9,914 nt of DNA from Actinomycetota bacterium. GTDB lineage: Bacteria > Actinomycetota > Actinomycetes > Nanopelagicales > Nanopelagicaceae. A program made the position numbers and the translations under genes. Position 1 is the stretch's first letter, and each line of letters starts with the position of its first letter. The stretch is taken from the NCBI GenBank assembly GCA_009697555.1, contig WLQV01000023.1, positions 1-9,914 on the forward strand, written 5' to 3'. The notes under the pieces are model-generated. The model saw only the letters and a program-made list of their open reading frames with translations, was not told the origin of the DNA and did no database searches. Shown piece after piece: positions 1-7,681 of the stretch.

Positions 1-1101
1 ATTGCCCACTTGGATTGCACCAGCTAACGCATGTGCAGTTTCGATTGCTGGAATAATTCCTTCAGTTTTGCAAAGTAAAGCAAACGCTGCCATCGCTTGT
101 GCATCGGTGATTGAGCGATATTCAGCGCGCCCGATGTCATGCAAGTGCGCATGCTCTGGACCAACGCCTGGATAATCTAAACCGGCGGAGATTGAATGTG
201 ATTCAACAGTTTGGCCATTAGCATCTTGCAATACATAAGTGCGGTTTCCATGAAGTACTCCGACGCTGCCGCCGGAAATAGATGAGGCATGACGCCCAGT
301 TTCAACACCATCGCCACCTGCTTCAAGCCCGATTAAACGAACTGAGGCATCTGGAATAAAGGCATGGAAAATTCCGATTGCATTTGAACCGCCACCAACA
401 CAGGCAAGAACCGCATCGGGCAGACGTCCGGCTAGATCAATTACTTGCTGACGCGCCTCTTCGCCGATAATTTTATGAAAATCGCGCACCATCTCAGGGA
501 ATGGATGTGGTCCCGCAACTGTGCCTAATAAGTAATGTGTGGTTTCAACATTTGTTACCCAATCGCGCATCGCTTCATTAATAGCATCTTTGAGTGTGCG
601 CGAGCCATTGGTTACTGGAATAACTTCAGCGCCAAGTAGTTTCATTCGAGCCACATTGAGCGATTGACGCTTTGTATCTTCCTCGCCCATGTACACGACG
701 CACTCAAGGCCAAGGAGTGCAGCGGCAGTTGCCGATGCCACGCCATGCTGTCCTGCGCCGGTCTCGGCGATGATGCGCTTTTTACCCATGCGCTTTGCTA
801 ACAGTGCTTGACCTAAAACGTTATTGATCTTGTGACTACCTGTGTGATTGAGATCTTCGCGCTTCAAAATAATGCGCGCTCCACCAGCATGCTCTGCAAA
901 TCTTTGCGCTTCGGTAATAATTGAAGGACGTCCCGAATAGGTGCGATGTAGATCCATTAATGTTTTTTGAAATACTGGATCTTTCTTTGCGCTCTCATTT
1001 GCAGCAGCGAGTTCATCCAGAGCAGCCATAAGGGCTTCTGGCACGAAGCGACCACCGTAAGGTCCAAAGTGACCGAGCGCTGAGACTTCAATCGTTGACA
1101 T
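1..1101 (-). CDS. trpB: Tryptophan synthase beta chain, 3' end missing (window edge)
   Basis: This is the PLP-dependent subunit that condenses indole with L-serine to give L-tryptophan, in the cytoplasmic alpha2-beta2 complex with TrpA. The first 367 codons are present and stay open to the left edge; the family is usually about 400 residues, so only a short C-terminal piece is lost. The N-terminus reads [21 protein letters not shown], a normal TrpB start. The PLP lysine is K91 in HTGSHKINN, the catalytic glutamate is E113 in AETGAGQHG, and the phosphate-binding loop GGGSN lies at 236-240. [14 protein letters not shown] near 308-320 is also typical. The ATG lies 10 bases after the trpC stop, with no clear Shine-Dalgarno sequence before it, so translation is probably coupled to trpC. 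trpA is expected just beyond the edge. No defects are visible. Confidence 0.97.
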   Translation of the reverse strand, partial: MSTIEVSALGHFGPYGGRFVPEALMAALDELAAANESAKKDPVFQKTLMDLHRTYSGRPSIITEAQRFAEHAGGARIILKREDLNHTGSHKINNVLGQALLAKRMGKKRIIAETGAGQHGVASATAAALLGLECVVYMGEEDTKRQSLNVARMKLLGAEVIPVTNGSRTLKDAINEAMRDWVTNVETTHYLLGTVAGPHPFPEMVRDFHKIIGEEARQQVIDLAGRLPDAVLACVGGGSNAIGIFHAFIPDASVRLIGLEAGGDGVETGRHASSISGGSVGVLHGNRTYVLQDANGQTVESHSISAGLDYPGVGPEHAHLHDIGRAEYRSITDAQAMAAFALLCKTEGIIPAIETAHALAGAIQVGN

Positions 1102-1111
1102 GGCGAGAAGT

Positions 1112-1885
1112 CTAACCGTGCTCAATCATCTTGCGCAGTGCCAATTCTGGGTTGCCATCCTTGACCAGCGCCTCGCCCACCAGAATCGTGTCCGCCCCCG
1201 CCGCGTGGGCTTTGTGCGCATCATCACTATTTGCAATGCCAGATTCAGCGACACGAATTATCTCTTCTGGAATTTCAGGAAGCAGAGTGGCAAAGACCGC
1301 AGGATCTACTTCCAGGGTTTTGAGATTGCGAGAATTAATACCGATGATGTCAGGTTCGATCGCAACTGCTCGTTCTAGTTCATCTTGGGTATGAACCTCA
1401 ACTAGCGCGCGCATTCTCAATTCACGAGTCAAGTGAAAGAAGTCATGGAGTTGCTCTTGTGAAAGAGCAGCAACAATTAATAGGACTATGTCGGCGCCAT
1501 GGGCTCGGGCTTCAAAAAATTGATATTCATCGACCATAAAATCTTTACGCAGAATTGGAATATTTACAGCAGCACGTACTTGATCGAGATCTTGCAAACT
1601 TCCCGAGAAGCGACGCGCCTCGGTTAAAACACTTACTGCACTTGCTCCGCCTAATTCGTAAGAGCGCGCCAATTGTGCGGGATCGGCAATCTCTGCCAAT
1701 GCACCTTTGCTAGGAGAGGATCTCTTTACCTCGGCAATAACGCTCAACTGCTTGCGGCGCAGGTGAGGTAATACATCGCGCACTGGTGCGGCAGCTGCCA
1801 TCGCATCATGAATTTGTGAAAGGGGTTTGCGACGTGCAGCAAGATCTTCACGAACCCCGGAAATAATTTCGGCGAGAACGCTCAC
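1112..1885 (-). CDS. trpC: Indole-3-glycerol phosphate synthase
   Basis: The enzyme closes the ring of CdRP (carboxyphenylamino-deoxyribulose phosphate) with loss of CO2 to form indole-3-glycerol phosphate, the substrate of tryptophan synthase. The 257-residue length is normal for a single-domain (beta/alpha)8 enzyme. Family landmarks appear in order: [11 protein letters not shown] (51-61, with E52 and K54), [11 protein letters not shown] (112-122, with catalytic K114), LVEVHT (161-166, with E163), GINSRNL (182-188, with N184), AESGI (213-217, with S215) and the phosphate site ILVGEAL (234-240). No TrpF domain is fused. The start is GTG at 1885, whose GTGA overlaps the TGA of the small upstream gene by four bases. 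A strong GGAGGAG lies just before it, which supports this start. Confidence 0.97.
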   Translation of the reverse strand: MSVLAEIISGVREDLAARRKPLSQIHDAMAAAAPVRDVLPHLRRKQLSVIAEVKRSSPSKGALAEIADPAQLARSYELGGASAVSVLTEARRFSGSLQDLDQVRAAVNIPILRKDFMVDEYQFFEARAHGADIVLLIVAALSQEQLHDFFHLTRELRMRALVEVHTQDELERAVAIEPDIIGINSRNLKTLEVDPAVFATLLPEIPEEIIRVAESGIANSDDAHKAHAAGADTILVGEALVKDGNPELALRKMIEHG

Positions 1886-2046
1886 TGCTCCTCCACCACT
1901 TCTGTGGGGTCTTCACCGGAATCGAGCAGCTGCCATGGTGTTTTCTTGGCGCGTTCGTATCGTGGTGAGATTGAGAAAAAATTAGTCCGAGTAGTCACTA
2001 GCGCAGTTACGGCGAAGACCACTAAGAGCGAGATCGCGATTCGCAT
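1882..2046 (-). CDS. Tiny trp-operon membrane protein (shortened TIGR02234/Trp_oprn_chp-like), 54 aa
   Basis: A 54-codon gene fills the gap between trpE and trpC exactly. Its ATG shares one base with the trpE stop (TAATG), and its TGA overlaps the GTG of trpC by four bases. The protein starts with one hydrophobic segment (about residues 3-18, IAISLLVVFAVTALVT) and continues into a charged tail with RYER (29-32), W38 and LDSGEDPT (41-48). From memory, actinobacterial trp-operon membrane proteins (TIGR02234, Pfam Trp_oprn_chp, for example Rv1610 between trpE and trpC in M. tuberculosis) are about 150-230 residues with several helices, and end in a similar RYE...W..LDRGEDPT tail. This gene therefore seems to keep only the last helix and the conserved tail. 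No Shine-Dalgarno sequence is seen, so translation probably re-initiates after trpE. The function is unknown. The homology call is inference from position and tail motif. Confidence 0.83.
   Translation of the reverse strand: MRIAISLLVVFAVTALVTTRTNFFSISPRYERAKKTPWQLLDSGEDPTEVVEEQ
1888..1894 (-). promoter_or_regulatory. Shine-Dalgarno sequence of trpC
   Basis: GGAGGAG on the minus strand, with the GGAGG core four bases before the GTG start of trpC. It lies inside the last codons of the upstream 54-codon gene. It is among the best ribosome sites in the window and fixes the non-ATG start of trpC at 1885. Confidence 0.7.
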
Positions 2047-3530
2047 TAAATTTTGCGCATTCTATTTGCAGCCGAGATTGCACCAAGAACTGCGGCCGCT
2101 TTACTTAAACACTCTTGATTCTCGGCCGCGGGATCAGAGTCTGCAACGATGCCGGCACCAGCTTGAACGTAGGCATTGCCACCGTGAATGACAGCAGTGC
2201 GAATTGCGATACAGGTATCAATGTTTCCAGTGAAGTCGATGTAACCAATAGTTCCACCGTAGAGTCCGCGCTGCGTTGTTTCTAACTCTTCAATAATCTC
2301 CATCGCTCGTGGCTTTGGTGCACCCGAGAGTGTTCCGGCTGGAAAGACTGAGAAGAGCGCATCAATTGCAGATGCTGCTTTAGCTAATTTTCCAGTCACA
2401 GTTGAGACGATGTGCATGACATGGGAGTAACGCTCTAGATGCATGAACTCGACAACTTCAACGGTGCCAGAGGCGCAGACTCGTCCTAAATCATTTCTTC
2501 CCAAATCAACCAACATCAAGTGTTCGGCACGCTCTTTAGGATCGGCAAGCAACTCTTCGCCCAATCGTGCATCTTCTTCTGGTGAATCTGATCTGCGGCG
2601 AGTGCCAGCAATTGGGTGGATGAGGACATCATCGCCAGTAACTTTTACCAGCGCTTCTGGACTTGAGCCAACAACATCTAAGCCATTTTCAAAGCGCAAT
2701 AGGTACATGTATGGACTGGGATTGTGTAGACGTAACATGCGATAAACATCGAGAGAATCAGCGCTGCACTCCATGGTGAAGCGCTGTGAGAGCACCACTT
2801 GAAATGCTTCGCCCGCAACAATTTCTTTCTTTACTTGATTCGCACGGGAAATAAAATCTGACTCACTTGTATTGCGAGTAAATTCTGGGCTACTTTTTTC
2901 GGCGATCGTTGCTAAATGACCAGGAAGTGATTGCGCCAACTCCTCTTGCATACGATCTAGGCGCCCTACTGCCGCTGCATAAGCCTCATCGATACGTTCG
3001 TTGCTGCCATCCCAATTAATCGCATTAGCAATAAGTGTGATCGTTCCGTCGCTGTGATCCATTACGGCTAAATCACTGGTGAGCATAAAAGCTAATTCAG
3101 GAATCGGAATCTCTTGCGGATTCTTCTTCGGTAATTTCTCAAGGCGTCGAACTGCTTCATAACCCATAAATCCAACTAGGCCACCAGTAAGTGGTGGCAA
3201 TCCTGCGATCTTGGGAGATTTTAATTGCGCCGAGACTTGGCGAAGCGCAGTAAGTGGATCTATGCCACTTGGTGCACCGGCTGGCGGAGTTCCGGTCCAA
3301 ATTGCAACGCCATCTTTCTCAGTAAGTGTTGCTTCAGATCGCACGCCAATAAATGAGTAACGCGACCAAGCCCCACCATGTTCGGCAGATTCTAGAAGGA
3401 AGGTGCCAACTGCACTCTTTGCTAATTTGCGATAAACGCCCAGTGGGGTTTCACCATCTGCTAAAAGTTTGCGAGATACCGGAATGACATTGGTGCTCTT
3501 TGCGTGTTCGCGAAACTCTGATAACTCCAT
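2046..3530 (-). CDS. trpE: Anthranilate synthase component I
   Basis: The large subunit converts chorismate to anthranilate, using ammonia supplied by the glutamine amidotransferase TrpG, which is not encoded here. The 494 residues are a full-length monofunctional TrpE. The N-terminal domain carries LLESAE (45-50), matching the LLES element that forms the tryptophan feedback site in characterised TrpE proteins, and GGLVGFMGYEAVR (116-128). The chorismate-binding half shows NPSPYMYLL (270-278), HPIAGTRRR (305-313), LVDLGRNDLGRV (340-351), YSHVMHIVS (368-376), PAGTLSGAPKPRAM (397-410), GYIDFTGNIDTCIAIRT (429-445) and QAGAGIVADSDP (456-467). PabB or a salicylate or isochorismate synthase is less likely because of the LLES element and the trp neighbours. 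The ATG is four bases after the hisI stop. The stop TAA shares a base with the next ATG. Confidence 0.96.
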   Translation of the reverse strand: MELSEFREHAKSTNVIPVSRKLLADGETPLGVYRKLAKSAVGTFLLESAEHGGAWSRYSFIGVRSEATLTEKDGVAIWTGTPPAGAPSGIDPLTALRQVSAQLKSPKIAGLPPLTGGLVGFMGYEAVRRLEKLPKKNPQEIPIPELAFMLTSDLAVMDHSDGTITLIANAINWDGSNERIDEAYAAAVGRLDRMQEELAQSLPGHLATIAEKSSPEFTRNTSESDFISRANQVKKEIVAGEAFQVVLSQRFTMECSADSLDVYRMLRLHNPSPYMYLLRFENGLDVVGSSPEALVKVTGDDVLIHPIAGTRRRSDSPEEDARLGEELLADPKERAEHLMLVDLGRNDLGRVCASGTVEVVEFMHLERYSHVMHIVSTVTGKLAKAASAIDALFSVFPAGTLSGAPKPRAMEIIEELETTQRGLYGGTIGYIDFTGNIDTCIAIRTAVIHGGNAYVQAGAGIVADSDPAAENQECLSKAAAVLGAISAANRMRKI

Positions 3531-3534
3531 CGCG

Positions 3535-3885
3535 TTAGGCCTGCGCCTTCAGCGGTAATGGTTGGTGGAAACAGGTGCGTTCTCCTGTGTGACAAGCAGC
3601 GCCAATCTGCTCTACTTGGAGCAATAAGGTGTCGCCATCGCAATCTAGTGCGATTGAAATTACTTTCTGAGTGTGTCCAGAAGTGGCACCTTTAACCCAA
3701 ATTTCATTGCGACTGCGACTCCAGTAAGTTGCTTGACCAGTTGTAAGTGTCTGTGCGAGAGCGGCTTCATTCATCCACGCCATCATTAACACTTCGTGGC
3801 TCTTTGCATCTTGAGCAATTGCTGGAATTAATCCGCCATTGAACTTGAGTTTCTCCGCAATCTGCGGCGGAAGTGAAGTGCTCAT
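3535..3885 (-). CDS. hisI: Phosphoribosyl-AMP cyclohydrolase
   Basis: The enzyme hydrolyses the adenine ring of phosphoribosyl-AMP to give ProFAR, the third step of histidine synthesis; it is a cytoplasmic metalloenzyme. The 116 residues form the cyclohydrolase domain alone, with no HisE pyrophosphohydrolase domain, as is usual in actinobacteria where hisE lies near hisG. Motifs seen are [10 protein letters not shown] (34-43), YWSRSRN (54-60), [10 protein letters not shown] (64-73), the metal-binding DCDGD (81-85) and [11 protein letters not shown] (96-106), with cysteines at 82, 98 and 105 in the expected places. The ATG at 3885 is 14 bases after the hisF stop, behind a hairpin that covers that stop. 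The only purine-rich stretch before the start, AGGGCAGAA, lies largely in the hairpin's right arm. Four bases separate its stop from trpE. Confidence 0.95.
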   Translation of the reverse strand: MSTSLPPQIAEKLKFNGGLIPAIAQDAKSHEVLMMAWMNEAALAQTLTTGQATYWSRSRNEIWVKGATSGHTQKVISIALDCDGDTLLLQVEQIGAACHTGERTCFHQPLPLKAQA

Positions 3886-3894
3886 CTGCGTATT

Positions 3895-3910
3895 CTGCCC
3901 TAGTGGGCAG
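3895..3910 (-). other. Hairpin over the hisF stop codon, upstream of hisI
   Basis: In the transcript, CTGCCC-ACTA-GGGCAG forms a perfect six-pair stem with a four-base loop. The TAG stop of hisF falls within the loop and right arm, and the hisI ATG begins nine bases after the stem. The stem is G+C rich (five of six pairs). No run of U follows, so it is not an intrinsic terminator. It could hide the weak hisI ribosome site until ribosomes leaving hisF open it. Confidence 0.5.
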
Positions 3911-4673
3911 CGCCCTCGCGGATGGGATATCCGCGCGCAGATAGGTAGCGCTTCACATCTGCGATTCGATGCACACCAAAGTGAAATACGCTCGCAGCGA
4001 GCAGGGCATTTGCCCCGGCATCGATGGCCGCTGCGAAATCTTCTAGACCACCGGCACCGCCACTGGCGATCAAGGGCACATTGGTGACAGCCCGCACTGC
4101 AGTGATCATGCCGATGTCATAGCCGGCGCGTGTGCCATCAGCATCCATGGAGTTGAGTAAAACTTCGCCGGCACCGAGTGCGCATGCACGAGCGGTCCAT
4201 TCGAGTGCATCAATTCCAGTCCCAGTGCGTCCACCATGTGTTGTCACTTCAAAACCAGATTCAGTTCGTGCACGCCTTGCATCAACTGAGAGAACTAATA
4301 CTTGTGAGCCAAATCGGTCGGCAATTTCGGCAATTAACTCTGGCCGAGTAATTGCTGCAGTGTTGATAGAAACTTTATCGGCGCCAGCACGCAAGAGGCG
4401 ATCGACATCACTGACACTTCTGATTCCGCCACCCACTGTGAGTGGAATAAAAACTTGCTCAGCAGTACGGCGAACTACATCGAGCGTTGTTTCGCGATCA
4501 TCACTGCTCGCTGAAATATCGAGAAAAGTTAATTCATCGCAACCTTCAGCGCCATAGACCTTTGCCATTTCAACTGGATCACCGGCATCAACTAAGTTAG
4601 TGAAATTAACGCCTTTGACTACACGCCCATCTGTCACATCTAAGCAAGGAATAATTCGAATTGAGAGCGTCAT
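3900..4673 (-). CDS. hisF: Imidazole glycerol phosphate synthase, cyclase subunit
   Basis: HisF is the (beta/alpha)8 subunit that uses ammonia channelled from HisH to turn PRFAR (phosphoribulosyl-formimino-AICAR-phosphate) into imidazole glycerol phosphate and AICAR. Its 257 residues are the usual size. The two catalytic aspartates of the family are present: D12 in [14 protein letters not shown] and D131 in LSVDARR. The phosphate-binding turns are GGGIRS (81-86), SMDADGT (175-181), ASGGAGG (203-209) and AASVFHFG (226-233). HisF and HisA/PriA are homologous half-barrel duplications, but IPCLDV and VFHFG identify this one as HisF. Its ATG overlaps the priA stop as ATGA. In mycobacteria a hisN-type phosphatase gene (impA) lies between these two genes; here it is absent. 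Its 3' end carries two hairpins. Confidence 0.97.
   Translation of the reverse strand: MTLSIRIIPCLDVTDGRVVKGVNFTNLVDAGDPVEMAKVYGAEGCDELTFLDISASSDDRETTLDVVRRTAEQVFIPLTVGGGIRSVSDVDRLLRAGADKVSINTAAITRPELIAEIADRFGSQVLVLSVDARRARTESGFEVTTHGGRTGTGIDALEWTARACALGAGEVLLNSMDADGTRAGYDIGMITAVRAVTNVPLIASGGAGGLEDFAAAIDAGANALLAASVFHFGVHRIADVKRYLSARGYPIREGAAH
3917..3935 (-). other. Second hairpin at the 3' end of hisF
   Basis: In the transcript, CGCGGAT-ATCCC-ATCCGCG forms a perfect seven-pair stem with a five-base loop, inside the last codons of hisF (residues about 246-252, around YPIRE). Only six bases separate it from the hairpin over the hisF stop. No U tract follows. It may be a coding-sequence coincidence, but the pair together makes a compact structured block at the hisF/hisI boundary. 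Confidence 0.45.
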
Positions 4674-5392
4674 TTGCGCACCAGATTCAAGGCCTCTTGA
4701 ATTGTGAATGCGCCGGCATAGAGGGCTTTACCAACAATGGCGCCTTCAATTCCAATTGAATGCAGATCCACTAACGCTTGAATGTCAGCCAGTGATGAAA
4801 TGCCACCAGAGGCAATCACTGGCGCATCAGTGGCAGCGCAGACTTCTTTCAATAATTCTAAATTTGGACCTTGCAACGTGCCATCTTTGGCAACATCGGT
4901 GACAACATAACGAGTGCAGCCATCGCGATCTAATCGCTCGAGAGTTTCAAAGAGATCGCCACCACTTTGCGTCCAGCCGCGCGCAGCAAGAGTGTGGCCG
5001 CGAACATCTAGACCTACTGCAATTCGATCGCCAAATTCCTTCACAACTTGGCTAGTCCACTCTGGATTTTCTAGCGCAGCAGTTCCAAGATTCACGCGGC
5101 GACATCCAGTGGCAAGTGCCTTGCGAAGTGAGGCGTCATCGCGAATTCCACCGGAGAGCTCAACTTTGATATCTAATTTTCCAATTACTGATGCAAGAAG
5201 TTCGGCATTGCTGCCAAGGCCAAAGGCGGCATCGAGATCTACTAAGTGAATCCACTCAGCACCAGCGCTTTGAAATTCCAGCGCTACCTCGATTGGATCG
5301 CCGTAGGAAGTTTCCTTGCTTAATTCGCCTTGTACTAAGCGGACCGCGCGTCCCTCTTTAACATCAACTGCGGGCAGGAGTTCGAGGGTCAT
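4670..5392 (-). CDS. priA: Phosphoribosyl isomerase A (HisA, probably also TrpF)
   Basis: The enzyme isomerises ProFAR to PRFAR for histidine; in actinobacteria the same protein usually also isomerises phosphoribosyl anthranilate for tryptophan. The chosen ATG at 5392 makes a four-base ATGA overlap with the hisH stop and gives [11 protein letters not shown], the usual PriA N-terminus (240 aa). A TTG at 5407 would add five residues and overlap hisH by 19 bases, which is less likely. Counting from the ATG, the catalytic aspartates are D10 (PAVDV) and D170 (DVAKDGT), with R14 and R18 nearby. The loop R138-G-W140 matches the Arg/Trp pair that I recall as used by M. tuberculosis PriA for its two substrates. 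ELSGGIRDD and IASGGISS are phosphate sites. The stop overlaps hisF as ATGA. Bifunctionality is inferred from family and residues. Confidence 0.95.
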   Translation of the reverse strand: MTLELLPAVDVKEGRAVRLVQGELSKETSYGDPIEVALEFQSAGAEWIHLVDLDAAFGLGSNAELLASVIGKLDIKVELSGGIRDDASLRKALATGCRRVNLGTAALENPEWTSQVVKEFGDRIAVGLDVRGHTLAARGWTQSGGDLFETLERLDRDGCTRYVVTDVAKDGTLQGPNLELLKEVCAATDAPVIASGGISSLADIQALVDLHSIGIEGAIVGKALYAGAFTIQEALNLVRK

Positions 5393-6003
5393 AGTGATTG
5401 CACCCAATTCTTAAGTAGTTGCAGACCTACATCGCCCGATTTTTCTGGGTGGAATTGGGTAGCGCTCACAATTCCATCTTCAGCAGATGCGATAAAGCTC
5501 TCGCCATAAGTTGTGCGCGATTCAATCAATCCAGAACTCTGTTTAACGGCGTATGAGTGAACAAAATAAAAGGATTCACCATCAAGACCAGCCAGAAGTT
5601 TCGAATTCGCTCCAGCTTTCACGTTATTCCATCCCATGTGTGGCAGAACTGGTGCGCTCAATTGTGAAACTTCGCCAGGCCAAATTGCACAGCCATCTGT
5701 GCCGCCTGATTCACCTTCGCTATGTTCTAGACCTTTAGTAAAGAGCACCTGCATCCCAATGCAGATACCTAAGACGGGACGCTTTGCTGCTACCCGCTTA
5801 CTCATGATCGCTTTACCGTCGACGCCAAGAATTCCACTCATGCACGCTTTGAATGCACCAACACCGGGCACAACTAAACCATCGGCGTTGAGTGCTACAT
5901 CTGCATCGGAGGTGATCTCTACTGCTGCGCCAATATGTTCAATAGCGCGTTGGGCAGAGCGTAAGTTTCCACTTCCGTAATCAAGAATTGCGATCGATTT
6001 CAA
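5389..6003 (-). CDS. hisH: Imidazole glycerol phosphate synthase, glutaminase subunit
   Basis: HisH is the class I glutamine amidotransferase that hydrolyses glutamine and passes ammonia to HisF. At 204 residues it is full length. The N-terminus [19 protein letters not shown] is typical. The oxyanion strand PGVGAF lies at 46-51, the nucleophile C81 in LGICIGMQ, and the catalytic H185 and E187 in TQFHPEKSG, completing the triad. PHMGWNNV (121-128) is the HisH interface segment. The start is TTG at 6003, giving [10 protein letters not shown]. Its first bases overlap the hisB stop as TTGA, and AAAGG lies about six bases before it. No ATG in a sensible position competes, so the rare start is well supported. 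The stop overlaps the priA start by four bases. Confidence 0.96.
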   Translation of the reverse strand: MKSIAILDYGSGNLRSAQRAIEHIGAAVEITSDADVALNADGLVVPGVGAFKACMSGILGVDGKAIMSKRVAAKRPVLGICIGMQVLFTKGLEHSEGESGGTDGCAIWPGEVSQLSAPVLPHMGWNNVKAGANSKLLAGLDGESFYFVHSYAVKQSSGLIESRTTYGESFIASAEDGIVSATQFHPEKSGDVGLQLLKNWVQSL

Positions 6004-6581
6004 AGAACGCCTTTAGTTGATGGCACACCTGAAACTCCATCGAGTGCAACAGCATCGCGCAGTGCGCGTGCCACACATTTGAATTGAGCCTCTAGTACGT
6101 GGTGCGCATTCCGACCTTCTAATACGCGAACGTGAAGTGCGATGTGAGCTTCGGCCACAATTGATTCCCAAATGTGCTTTGCCAAAGTGGTATCGAAAGT
6201 CCCGATTAATTCCACAATCTCTGGTTGGCGGTGTACTAAGTAAGGACGTCCCGAAAGATCAACGGCTGCTTGTACTAATACTTCATCGAGTGGCACCATG
6301 GCATCACCGAAGCGGCGAATTCCAACTTTGTCACCCAGCGCTTCGCGAAGTGCTTGGCCAAATGCCAGTGAAGTGTCTTCCACGCTGTGGTGTGAATCAA
6401 CCGCAACATCGCCCGTTGTCTTGACTGTTAAATTAAATCCCGAGTGCTTTCCTAATTGCGAGAGCATGTGGTCGAAGAAGGGCACGCCAGTATCGACATT
6501 GATCTCACCAGTGCCATCAAGTTCTAGCTCAACAACAACATGGGACTCTTTTGTCTTGCGTTCAACTCGTGCGGATCTCAT
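6000..6581 (-). CDS. hisB: Imidazoleglycerol-phosphate dehydratase
   Basis: The enzyme dehydrates imidazole glycerol phosphate to imidazole acetol phosphate; members form a 24-subunit, manganese-containing shell. The 193 residues match a monofunctional HisB with no histidinol phosphatase domain, as in other actinobacteria. Metal-binding motifs occur as two related halves: FFDHML (35-40) with HHSVED (64-69), and H146 in the second repeat with [10 protein letters not shown] (155-164). VPLDEVL (96-102) and the DLSGRPYL segment (108-115) are also family hallmarks, and STKGVL is the usual C-terminus. The ATG is preceded by GGGGAGAAG, the best ribosome site in the his section, and lies eight bases after the hisC stop. 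The TGA stop overlaps the TTG of hisH. Confidence 0.97.
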   Translation of the reverse strand: MRSARVERKTKESHVVVELELDGTGEINVDTGVPFFDHMLSQLGKHSGFNLTVKTTGDVAVDSHHSVEDTSLAFGQALREALGDKVGIRRFGDAMVPLDEVLVQAAVDLSGRPYLVHRQPEIVELIGTFDTTLAKHIWESIVAEAHIALHVRVLEGRNAHHVLEAQFKCVARALRDAVALDGVSGVPSTKGVL

Positions 6582-6590
6582 CTTCTCCCC
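6582..6590 (-). promoter_or_regulatory. Shine-Dalgarno sequence of hisB
   Basis: GGGGAGAAG on the minus strand sits directly between the hisC stop and the hisB ATG. Its first G is the last base of the hisC TAG. It supports the hisB start and suggests that hisB can recruit ribosomes independently, unlike most later genes in the cluster. Confidence 0.65.
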
Positions 6591-7681
6591 TACTCGGCTA
6601 GCGCTGCTCGTAATGCATCGATAAAAATCTGGTTCTCTTCTTGAGTTCCTACGGTCACTCGAAGGTGCTGCGGTAGTCCCACATCACGAATCAGTGCGCC
6701 ACGATCCAAAATCTTCTGCCACAGTGCTGCAGGTGTAATTGTAAACCCTGTGAAGAGAATGAAATTCGCTGCACTCGGCACGACAGTGAGCCCTAATTTA
6801 ACGAGCTCGCTGCTCAGCCACTCTCGCCCTGCTTTGAGTTCGGCCACAGTGCCCAAAAGTTCTTTACGAAAATCAAGGGCTACTTCAGCTACTGCCTGAG
6901 TGATTGAACTTAAGTGATATGGCAGACGAACCAGATGCATCGCCTCAATGACAGATGGATTTGCAACTAAGTAACCAAGACGAGCACCGGCCATAGCAAA
7001 TGCTTTACTCATTGTGCGACAGACAACAAGGTGAGGAAATTCTTCAATCAGAGTTACTGCAGATTGAAGTGGTGAAAATTCAGCGTATGCCTCATCAACA
7101 ACTAACAAGGCGCCAACCTTTGCAGTAGCCGCAGCGAAACTATTTAAATCATCGATCGAGAGTGCGGTACCAGTGGGATTGTTTGGTGTTGTAAGAAATA
7201 CAAGTGATGTGCCTTTTTGAATTTGGGCAAGAGCACTTGGCATATCAATTGTGAAATCAGCCTTTCGCTTTCCTGCCTCCCATGTCACCGCAGTAACTTG
7301 GGCAATCAAAGGGTGCATGGAATAAGAAGGTGTAAAACCAATCGCTTTGCCACTACCGAACGCTAAGTAGAGTGATTGAATAATTTCATTGCTGCCATTT
7401 GCTGCCCAAATGTTCGTCTCAGAAAACTTGGTGCCGGAGAGTTCATTGATAAAGCTGGCAAGCTTTCCACGCAAAGTGCTTGCTTCGCGATCTGGATAGC
7501 GATTGAGGTTTGCACTCACCTTTGTTACGGCAGCGCCGATTGCGGCAACCAATTCTTTCGAAGGCGCGTAGGGATTCTCATTGGTATTGAGTTGGGCATC
7601 AGCGGCAACTTGCGGTGCACCGTAGACACTCATCTGACTTAAATCTTTGCGAAGCGGAAGCCATGCCGGCCAATTACTCAT
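6590..7681 (-). CDS. hisC: Histidinol-phosphate aminotransferase
   Basis: This is a PLP-dependent fold-type I aminotransferase that transfers an amino group from glutamate to imidazole acetol phosphate, giving histidinol phosphate. The 363 residues are the expected size. Landmarks are [10 protein letters not shown] (31-40), [10 protein letters not shown] (93-102), [11 protein letters not shown] (164-174), VVDEAYAEF (194-202), the PLP lysine K226 in [16 protein letters not shown] with R234, and a substrate-carboxylate arginine R341 in LRVTVGT. Close relatives, such as aromatic aminotransferases of this subfamily, share these motifs, so the HisC call leans on the operon. The ATG at 7681 overlaps the hisD stop as ATGA, and GGAG lies five bases before it inside hisD. 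No irregularities are seen. Confidence 0.94.
   Translation of the reverse strand: MSNWPAWLPLRKDLSQMSVYGAPQVAADAQLNTNENPYAPSKELVAAIGAAVTKVSANLNRYPDREASTLRGKLASFINELSGTKFSETNIWAANGSNEIIQSLYLAFGSGKAIGFTPSYSMHPLIAQVTAVTWEAGKRKADFTIDMPSALAQIQKGTSLVFLTTPNNPTGTALSIDDLNSFAAATAKVGALLVVDEAYAEFSPLQSAVTLIEEFPHLVVCRTMSKAFAMAGARLGYLVANPSVIEAMHLVRLPYHLSSITQAVAEVALDFRKELLGTVAELKAGREWLSSELVKLGLTVVPSAANFILFTGFTITPAALWQKILDRGALIRDVGLPQHLRVTVGTQEENQIFIDALRAALAE

Noticed and set aside
1904..2191. 95-codon plus-strand frame over the trpE/trpC gap
   Set aside because: The opposite strand has a better candidate, the 54-codon gene with exact overlaps to both neighbours and a helix-plus-tail architecture. The plus-strand product has no recognisable features.
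3461..3643. 60-codon minus-strand frame overlapping hisI and trpE
   Set aside because: It runs out of frame through the ends of two well-supported genes, and its product shows no motif.
4132..4557. 141-codon open frame on the plus strand
   Set aside because: It lies wholly antisense to hisF, whose motifs are intact. The translation is a low-complexity Ser/Arg/Pro-rich shadow with no recognisable domain.
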